Positions 22,320-27,775 of a stretch of 27,775 nt of DNA are shown here, piece after piece. The stretch comes from JACDCY01 sp964350145 (GTDB lineage: Bacteria > Gemmatimonadota > Gemmatimonadetes > Gemmatimonadales > Gemmatimonadaceae). The notes beneath the pieces were generated by a model. That model did not search any database. It saw only the letters and a list, made by a program, of their open reading frames with translations, and was not told the DNA's origin. The stretch is taken from contig CAYGJL010000040.1 of NCBI GenBank assembly GCA_964350145.1, positions 1-27,775 on the forward strand, written 5' to 3'. Both the position numbers and the translations under genes were made by a program. The first letter of the stretch is position 1, and each line of letters begins with the position of its first letter.

Positions 22320-23290
22320 GGCAGCACCCGCCCCAGCCAGCGGAGCGTATTCAGCACGAACTGCTGGTTCTGCGCGCCCTTGAACGCGAGTCCCTTGCCG
22401 AGCGTGTTGCCGGGATCTTCCGCGCCGCCGGCGGGCACCTGAAACGCGCCCGACTCGGAAGCGACCACCACGCGGCCCTCGTCCAGCTTGAACGCCACGG
22501 CCTGCGCGCGTCCGACCGCCGGCACGCGGTGCTCGGCGCCGCCTCTCTCCGGCGCGTCCTTCCAGTAGTCGAACGCATCGGGTGAGAGCGCGAGCAGCAC
22601 GGAGCCGTCGAACGGACCAGTCAACGAGCTGCCGAGGTACGTCGCCACGCGATCTACCTTCTCGTCCCGGTTCCTGCCGTCGAGTATCGGGTGCTTGCCG
22701 ATGGTCTTGCGCTCGCGGGTGAACATGATGTAGCTGCCGCTGAGATCGTCGGGCGGATACGCGTACCCTGCGGGTCTCTGGCCGGCGTCCCATGTCCGCG
22801 TGTTGCGGACTTCGACGCCGAGTGCTTCCGCCAGCGTGCGAGTCGCCGCCGGCACCGGCGGCTCGTCGAGCAGCAGCAACAGGTTCCCACCTGCGCGGAT
22901 CCAGCGGGTGATCGCGTTGACTTCTTCGGTGCTGAACGCGTCGCGCCGCGCCTGATCGGACCAGGCGAAGTCGGCGCCAGCAGACTGCATCGCGGCGCGC
23001 GACGCGCTGAGCGGGCCCGCGATGACGACGAGGTCGGCTTGGGCGAGCGCCGTCTGGGTCCACGTGGATTCGTGGAAGGAGACGCGGAAGCCGTCCCGGT
23101 TAAGCAGCTCGATCAGCGGCGCGAGATCAGCGCGATCTTCGTTGAAATGGCCCGCGTCCAGCAGGACGCGCGGTCCCGTTCCGGCCGGGAACGCGGGTTG
23201 GCGGATCTGCGGAGTGAACTGCTGCGCATCAGCGGGGCTCGCGACCAGCGTCGCGCACGCGAACAATCCCATGAAAACACTTCGACGCAT
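22316..23290 (-). CDS. Exported DUF4350-like protein
   Basis: 324 residues from the ATG at 23290, preceded at a good distance by GAGGTG on the minus strand; a GTG at 23299 is also possible. Signal peptide RRSVFMGLFACATLVASPADAQ. The mature part begins with PRVLLDAGHFNEDRADLAPL, then a Rossmann-like region (ADLVVIAGPLSASRA, ITRWIRAGGNLLLLLDEPP) as in DUF4350 and GATase-like proteins. It ends with a stretch typical of such domains in outer-layer proteins (EGRVVVASESGAF...QFVLNTLRWLGRVLP). It lacks an obvious catalytic Cys or Ser, so it probably binds a ligand or serves a structural role. The partner genes on the strand are YggT and prolyl oligopeptidase. Confidence 0.7.
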   Translation of the reverse strand: MRRSVFMGLFACATLVASPADAQQFTPQIRQPAFPAGTGPRVLLDAGHFNEDRADLAPLIELLNRDGFRVSFHESTWTQTALAQADLVVIAGPLSASRAAMQSAGADFAWSDQARRDAFSTEEVNAITRWIRAGGNLLLLLDEPPVPAATRTLAEALGVEVRNTRTWDAGQRPAGYAYPPDDLSGSYIMFTRERKTIGKHPILDGRNRDEKVDRVATYLGSSLTGPFDGSVLLALSPDAFDYWKDAPERGGAEHRVPAVGRAQAVAFKLDEGRVVVASESGAFQVPAGGAEDPGNTLGKGLAFKGAQNQQFVLNTLRWLGRVLP

Positions 23291-23375
23291 GGCTTGCACC
23301 TCGAGCTGGTGGAAGATCAGTGACGCGACGTTGCAGTCTGCCCTGGATACACGGTCGCTGGCAAGGCGGTTCCTG

Positions 23376-23954
23376 TCAGAGCGCGCCGACGAGGATCCGG
23401 GCGAGAAAGCCGAGCAGGAAGTACGCGAGTATGGGCGTGATGTCTATCATGCCCAGCGTCGGTACGATCTGGCGCAGCGGCCGCAGGATCGGCTCACTCA
23501 ACAGAAACGACCACCTCAGCCATGGGGAGTTCGGGTTGACGGGCAGCCACGAGCTGATCACGCGGACTATCAGCGCGAGCCGCAGGATTGCGAACGTCCA
23601 GACGACGAGCAGGTGGAAGATGCCGGCCGCGCCCTGGTCCGCGGCGAGCGCGGCGAACAGCACCTGGTTCCGGATGAAGCCGAGCAGGCTGAGGAGTAGT
23701 ATGGCGCCGACTACCGCGGCGACCAGTGCCCACCACGGCGCGACAGTCGGCGAGCCGCCCGCGCGCACGACCCGCCGCTCGATGGGAGCGATGAAGGGAT
23801 CGATGGTCGAGCGGAAGTACCGCGCGATCGGGTTGAACGCGTTGATCCGCTTCGTGCGGACAGCCCAATCCACGACGCACATGACGGCGAACACCGCCAC
23901 GGCGAACAGCGTCGCGACGCGGACGGCTTCGAGGATCGAGTCCAGGGCTGGCAC
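23376..23954 (-). CDS. YggT-family membrane protein
   Basis: 192 residues, integral membrane. Two YggT-like halves can be seen. The first (about residues 5-60) has a hydrophobic helix, then NPIARYFRSTIDPFIAPIER. The second (about 75-192) has helices ILLLSLLGFI and ILRLALIVRVISSWLPVNPNSPW, followed by LLSEPILRPLRQIVP and a last helix ILAYFLLGFLARILV. The RxxSSWLPxNPxxP...L.EPIL.P.R..IP pattern is the family hallmark. YggT proteins are linked to osmotic tolerance and cell-division/segregation loci in other bacteria; the molecular role is unsettled. It lies 4 bases after the prolyl oligopeptidase stop, and its start is close enough for coupling. Confidence 0.88.
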   Translation of the reverse strand: MPALDSILEAVRVATLFAVAVFAVMCVVDWAVRTKRINAFNPIARYFRSTIDPFIAPIERRVVRAGGSPTVAPWWALVAAVVGAILLLSLLGFIRNQVLFAALAADQGAAGIFHLLVVWTFAILRLALIVRVISSWLPVNPNSPWLRWSFLLSEPILRPLRQIVPTLGMIDITPILAYFLLGFLARILVGAL

Positions 23955-23958
23955 GCCG

Positions 23959-26208
23959 CTACTCGAACCGGGGAGTCATGCCGAGCGATCGCACGAGAAA
24001 CGCGAACCGGTCCGCCGCTTCCTCGATCTGCTTGGACGTCGGCTTCCCGGCGCCGTGGCCCGCCTTGGTCTCGATCCGGATGAGGATCGGAGCCGGCCCG
24101 CCCTGTGCCGCCTGCAGCGCGGCCGCGTACTTGAAGGAGTGGCCGGGGACGACGCGGTCGTCGTGGTCCGCCGTCGTGATCAGCGTCGCGGGGTAGCGCG
24201 CGCCCCGCTGGATGTTGTGCAGCGGCGAGTACGCGCGCAGTACGCGAAACTCGTCCGGCTTCTCCGGCGAGCCGTAATCCGAAGTCCACGCCCACCCGAT
24301 CGTGAACTTGTGGAAACGCAGCATGTCCATGACGCCCACCGCGGGCAGCGCCGCGCCGAACAGCTCGGGCCGCTGATTCAGCACAGCGCCCACGAGCAAC
24401 CCCCCGTTCGATCCCCCCGATATCGCGAGCTTCGCGGGCGACGTGTACCGCTCACGCTGGAGGTACTCGGCCGCCGCGATGAAGTCGTCGAACACGTTCT
24501 GCTTGTTCGCGAGCTTGCCGGCGTCGTGCCAGTCGCGGCCGTACTCGCCGCCGCCGCGGATGTTCGCGACCGCGTACACTCCGCCCATCTCGAGCCAGAG
24601 CAGATTCGCGATGGAGAAGGACGGCGTCTGCGAGATGTTGAAGCCGCCGTAACCGTACAGCAGTGTGGGATTGTTGCCGTCGAGCGCGATGCCCTTGCGC
24701 GCGGTGATGAACATCGGGACCCGCGTCCCGTCCTTGCTCTCGTAGAAGACCTGCTTCGTCTCGTACAGCGACGGATCGAAATCCACGCGCGCTGAGCGGA
24801 AGACTTCGCTGACGCCCGAGCGGATGTCGTAGCGGAACACGGTCGTCGGGTACAGGTACGACGTGAACGAGTAGAACATCTCGCGGTCGCCGCGATCACC
24901 GCTGAAGCTCAGCATCCCCGGGCCGGGTAGTTCCAGCTCGCGCTCGAGCCGGTAGCTACCGACGCGCGTGCGGGTAATGGTTGTCGGGGCGCCAGCGCGG
25001 CGGGTCCCGCCTGGACCTTGGGGCCGGCCCGTTCCTCCGCGCAGTATCTCCGCGGGCGGCACGTAGAAGCGGATCGAAGCCCGCGCGTCCTGGAGGTAGC
25101 GCGCCACCAGCCGGTCGCCCACGAACGCGGCTCCCTGCAGGAGATCGTTCGATTCCGGGATCAGCGTGCGCCAGCTCTCCTCCCGCGGGTTGTCTATGTC
25201 CACCGCGATCAGCCGCGCGCGCGGCGCGTTTTTGTTCGTGCGCAGGATGAATTCGGTCCCGTTGTTTCCCACGAAGTCGTAGGACGCCTCGAGCCTGTCT
25301 ATTAGCCGCACGACTGGCGCGTTCACGCGCGGGCGGCCCGGGTTCGCGAGATCCTTGAAGTAGAGCCGGTTGCGCGTGTCGGTGCCTTCGGCCGCGTAGA
25401 TGATCAGGTACTGGCCGTCGTCCGACACTTCGCCGTTGAGCCGCCAGTCGGGCTCGTCCGGACGGTCGTACACCAGCTCGTCGGCCGACTGCCGCGTGCC
25501 GATCCGGTGGTAGTAGATCTTCTGGAACTTGTTGACGCTCTGCAGGGCGTTCCCGCCGGCGGGCTCGTCGTACCGGGAGTAGAAGAAGCCGCGGTTGTCT
25601 CTCGTCCACGAGATGCCGGAGAACTTGACCCAGCGCACGGTATCGGCGAGGTCACGGGCGGATTCCACGTCGCGCACGCGGATCTCGTTCCAGTCCGACC
25701 CGCTCCGGGCAACGCCGTACGCGAGCAGCCGTCCGTTCTCGGACGGCTCCGTGGACGTCAGCGCGACGGTGCCGTCGGCCGACAGCGTGTTGGGATCGAG
25801 CAGCACGCTCACCCTGCCGCTCCGGCCCTGTTGCGTGTGGAGCACGCTCTGGTTTTGCAGCCCGGTGTTCTCGAACCAGAAGTAGCGCCGGCCCTGCTTG
25901 AACGGCACGCCGTACCGGGCGTAGCTCCATAGCTCGGTGAGCCGCGCGGCGATGCGGGGCCGCTCGGGAATCGCGCCCAGCCACCCGAACGTGAGCGCGT
26001 TCTGCGCGTCGATCCACGCCCTGGTTTCCGGCGATTCGGTGTCCTCCAGCCAGCGATACGGGTCGGCTACCGCGACTCCGTGGAGGAGGTCGGTCTGATC
26101 GGCCTGTCGGGTGTCCGGGTACGAGACAGCTGGCGACTGGGCGCCCGCCAGCCGCGTGGCGACAAGCAGCAGGGCCAGGATTTGCAGAGGACGATTAGCG
26201 ATGCGCAT
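23959..26208 (-). CDS. Exported prolyl oligopeptidase (S9A)
   Basis: 749-residue serine peptidase cutting after proline in short peptides. Signal peptide LQILALLLVATRLAGAQ, so periplasmic or secreted. The N-terminal DPYRWLEDTESPETRAW motif is typical of S9A. A seven-bladed propeller covers about residues 90-450, with a Gly/Pro/Arg-rich loop near residue 405. The C-terminal alpha/beta hydrolase domain carries Ser600 in SGGSNGGLLVGA, Asp in TTADHDDRVVPGHSFK, and His in KAGHGAGKPTSKQ. The ATG at 26208 has no visible Shine-Dalgarno sequence, and its upstream region is the 26-bp tandem repeat. It heads a minus-strand group with YggT and the DUF4350-like gene, divergent from citrate synthase. Confidence 0.95.
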   Translation of the reverse strand: MRIANRPLQILALLLVATRLAGAQSPAVSYPDTRQADQTDLLHGVAVADPYRWLEDTESPETRAWIDAQNALTFGWLGAIPERPRIAARLTELWSYARYGVPFKQGRRYFWFENTGLQNQSVLHTQQGRSGRVSVLLDPNTLSADGTVALTSTEPSENGRLLAYGVARSGSDWNEIRVRDVESARDLADTVRWVKFSGISWTRDNRGFFYSRYDEPAGGNALQSVNKFQKIYYHRIGTRQSADELVYDRPDEPDWRLNGEVSDDGQYLIIYAAEGTDTRNRLYFKDLANPGRPRVNAPVVRLIDRLEASYDFVGNNGTEFILRTNKNAPRARLIAVDIDNPREESWRTLIPESNDLLQGAAFVGDRLVARYLQDARASIRFYVPPAEILRGGTGRPQGPGGTRRAGAPTTITRTRVGSYRLERELELPGPGMLSFSGDRGDREMFYSFTSYLYPTTVFRYDIRSGVSEVFRSARVDFDPSLYETKQVFYESKDGTRVPMFITARKGIALDGNNPTLLYGYGGFNISQTPSFSIANLLWLEMGGVYAVANIRGGGEYGRDWHDAGKLANKQNVFDDFIAAAEYLQRERYTSPAKLAISGGSNGGLLVGAVLNQRPELFGAALPAVGVMDMLRFHKFTIGWAWTSDYGSPEKPDEFRVLRAYSPLHNIQRGARYPATLITTADHDDRVVPGHSFKYAAALQAAQGGPAPILIRIETKAGHGAGKPTSKQIEEAADRFAFLVRSLGMTPRFE

Positions 26209-26215
26209 TATCGGG

Positions 26216-26267
26216 AGTGAAGGGGTCGTACTTCTTATTCAAGTGAAGGGGTCGCACTTCTTATTCA
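26216..26267. repeat. Two tandem copies of a 26-bp repeat
   Basis: Units 26216-26241 and 26242-26267 are identical except for one base (GTCGTACTTC versus GTCGCACTTC). Each contains the imperfect palindrome GAAGGGGTCG(C/T)ACTTC followed by TTATTCA. They fill most of the space between the divergent prolyl oligopeptidase and citrate synthase genes, beginning 8 bases from the prolyl oligopeptidase start codon. They could be paired regulator sites or a REP-like remnant. Confidence 0.85.
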
Positions 26268-26282
26268 ATGTACGCCCGCGGA

Positions 26283-26338
26283 GTTCCGCCACGGAACGGG
26301 ACCTCGGCTAGATTTCAAAGAGGTGTCACGGACACCTC
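26283..26338 (+). promoter_or_regulatory. Two small hairpins in the citrate synthase leader
   Basis: GTTCCG-CCA-CGGAAC (26283-26297) and GAGGTGTC-ACG-GACACCTC (26320-26338) are perfect inverted repeats, 6 and 8 bp, ahead of the ATG at 26361. They may be operator sites or leader hairpins. Neither is followed by a T-run, so neither looks like a terminator. Confidence 0.45.
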
Positions 26339-26360
26339 CAACTATCTCTTGGGAACGACC

Positions 26361-27734
26361 ATGGCAAAGTCTGCGACGATAGAAGCCCCATCGAAAGCCT
26401 CGGCTGCTGCGCTCGACGTGACCGACACCCGCTCCGGCGAGAAACACAGCTTCCCGATCACCGACGGCGCGATTCGCGCGACGGACCTCAAGAAGATCCC
26501 GAGCGGCGACGCCGACGGCGGCGGGCTCATGAGTTACGACCCGGCGTTCCTGAACACCGCGGCGTGCCGGAGCGCGATCACCTACATCGACGGCGACAAG
26601 GGCATCCTCCGGTATCGCGGTTATCCGATCGAGCAGCTCGCCGAGCGGGGCAATTTCCTCGAGGTTGCGTGGCTGCTGCGGCACGGAGAGCTACCGAACC
26701 AGAAGGAGTACGACTCGTTCGTGCACGACATCACGTATCACACGTACGTGCACGAGAACATCCGCAAGTTCCTCGAGGGCTTCCGGTACGACGCGCACCC
26801 GATGGCGATGCTCAACAGCGCGGTGGCCGCGCTGGCGTCCTTCTATCCGGACTCGCGGAACATCTTCGACGCCGAGCACCGCAACATTTCCATCATCCGC
26901 CTGCTCGCGAAGGTCCCGACGATCGCGGCGTTCTCGTACCGCCACGTGAAGGGCCTCCCGTTCGTGTACCCGGACAACGATCTGTCGTACGTCGAGAACT
27001 TCCTGTCCATGGTCGCGCGGATGAGCGAGCCGAAGTACGAGGCGGACCCGGTATTCGTACGCGCGCTCGAGATCCTGTTCATTCTGCACGCGGACCACGA
27101 GCAGAACTGCTCGACCAGCGCGGTTCGAGCGGTCGGCTCGTCGCACGTGGATCCGTTCTCGGCGATGTCGGCCGGGATCGCGGCGCTGTTCGGTCCGCTG
27201 CACGGCGGCGCGAATGAGGCGGTGCTGCGGATGATCGGCGAGATCGAGCATCCGAAGAACGTGGCCGGGTTCATCGAGGGCGTGAAGGGCGGCAAGGGCC
27301 AGCGACTCATGGGCTTCGGCCACCGGGTGTACAAGAGCTACGACCCGCGCGCGCGGATCGTGAAGCAGCTCGCGGACGACGTGTTCAAGATCGTCGGAGT
27401 GGACAAGGACCTGGAGATCGCGCTCGAGCTCGAGCGGATCGCGCTGTCGGACGACTACTTCGTGTCGCGGAAGCTGTACCCGAACGTGGACTTCTACACG
27501 GGGCTGATCTACCGCTCCATGGCGTTCCCCACGGATTTCTTCACGGTGTTGTTCGCGATCGCGCGCATGGCCGGCTGGCTCGCGCAGTGGGAGGAGATGC
27601 TGCTCGACAAGGAGCAGAAGATCGCGCGCCCGCGGCAGATTTACACTGGGCCGGGGGAAAGGGAGTACACCTCACGCCTTGCCCCGCCCAAGGTGGGCCC
27701 AAGAGCGGCCAAGAAGGACGCGCTGCGGCAGTAG
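26361..27734 (+). CDS. gltA: Citrate synthase
   Basis: 457 residues; condenses oxaloacetate and acetyl-CoA at the entry of the TCA cycle. The active-site triad is present: His281 (GPLHGGANEAV), His321 (MGFGHRVYKSYDPRA) and Asp377 (YPNVDFYTGLIY). The stretch ILHADHEQNCSTSAVR, plus the N-terminal beta domain (about residues 20-65) before GILRYRGYPIEQLAE, is typical of the larger bacterial (type II, hexameric) enzymes, which are often inhibited by NADH. The ATG at 26361 (preceded by GGGA) is preferred: the frame is open from 26268, but the extra 31 residues have no family counterpart and would read through the leader hairpins. It is the last gene in the window, and no terminator is visible before the edge. 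Confidence 0.97.
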   Translation: MAKSATIEAPSKASAAALDVTDTRSGEKHSFPITDGAIRATDLKKIPSGDADGGGLMSYDPAFLNTAACRSAITYIDGDKGILRYRGYPIEQLAERGNFLEVAWLLRHGELPNQKEYDSFVHDITYHTYVHENIRKFLEGFRYDAHPMAMLNSAVAALASFYPDSRNIFDAEHRNISIIRLLAKVPTIAAFSYRHVKGLPFVYPDNDLSYVENFLSMVARMSEPKYEADPVFVRALEILFILHADHEQNCSTSAVRAVGSSHVDPFSAMSAGIAALFGPLHGGANEAVLRMIGEIEHPKNVAGFIEGVKGGKGQRLMGFGHRVYKSYDPRARIVKQLADDVFKIVGVDKDLEIALELERIALSDDYFVSRKLYPNVDFYTGLIYRSMAFPTDFFTVLFAIARMAGWLAQWEEMLLDKEQKIARPRQIYTGPGEREYTSRLAPPKVGPRAAKKDALRQ

Positions 27735-27775
27735 TTGAACTACCACTTAGAACTGATAAGCTGCGAGCTGCCAGC
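27735..27775. other. Right edge, no gene
   Basis: The last 41 bases follow the citrate synthase stop. They contain an AGCTGC-type short repeat (AGCTGCGAGCTGCCAGC) similar in flavour to the heptamer repeat at 3919-3939, but the window ends before any element can be defined. Confidence 0.4.

Noticed and set aside
26268..26360. Citrate synthase starting at 26268
   Set aside because: The extra 31 residues translate the leader hairpins and have no family counterpart; the ATG at 26361 is preferred.

Overview
The window is high-GC, tightly packed bacterial chromosome, and almost every gene is intact. The gene mix suggests a heterotrophic bacterium, most likely of the Gemmatimonadota or a related soil/sediment lineage: secreted proline-directed and M14 peptidases, a Kup potassium transporter, B12-dependent MetH, PD40 lipoprotein, and many Ala/Arg-rich shadow frames. 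The phylum call is an inference from style and gene content, not proof. A run of 10 N at 13806-13815 marks a scaffold join, so this is a draft or metagenome-derived assembly.

Layout, left to right. (1) 115-2085: Kup potassium uptake protein on the minus strand. Divergent from it is a small CsbD-like stress protein with a strong terminator. (2) 2584-3885, minus: ECF sigma factor, membrane-anchored putative anti-sigma protein, and a Spy/CpxP-like periplasmic protein, forming an envelope-stress-type operon. (3) 3964-4143: a 59-residue membrane peptide. (4) 4244-6775, minus: an alpha/beta hydrolase of the proline iminopeptidase type, two tandem paralogues of unknown function, and endonuclease III. 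(5) 6871-11357, minus: exported Xaa-Pro aminopeptidase (M24) and a large exported M14-type carboxypeptidase. (6) 11528-18210, minus: MetH, a homocysteine methyltransferase/MTHFR fusion, and an acyl-CoA dehydrogenase. The metH leader holds what reads as a SAM-II riboswitch joined to an intrinsic terminator, with a possible antiterminator. (7) 18463-21102, plus: a ribbon-helix-helix-like regulator, a DUF6036-type nucleotidyltransferase (a toxin-antitoxin-like pair) and an overlapping serine beta-lactamase-fold hydrolase. (8) 21138-22319: a PD40 beta-propeller lipoprotein. (9) 22316-26208, minus: a DUF4350-like exported protein, YggT, and prolyl oligopeptidase. (10) 26361-27734, plus: citrate synthase.

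The least expected signal is a set of extragenic palindromic elements at 2478-2587, 4152-4266, 8320-8473 and 11409-11530. Three of them have arms that are themselves short tandem repeats (7-mers or 15-mers) in opposite orientation around a spacer of about 17-44 bases. They press right up against genes: they supply the stop codons of three genes (and the last residues of endonuclease III), and they encode part of the N-terminus of the M24 peptidase. No intergenic gap exceeds 300 bases, and I saw no tRNA, rRNA, CRISPR array, transposase or phage gene.
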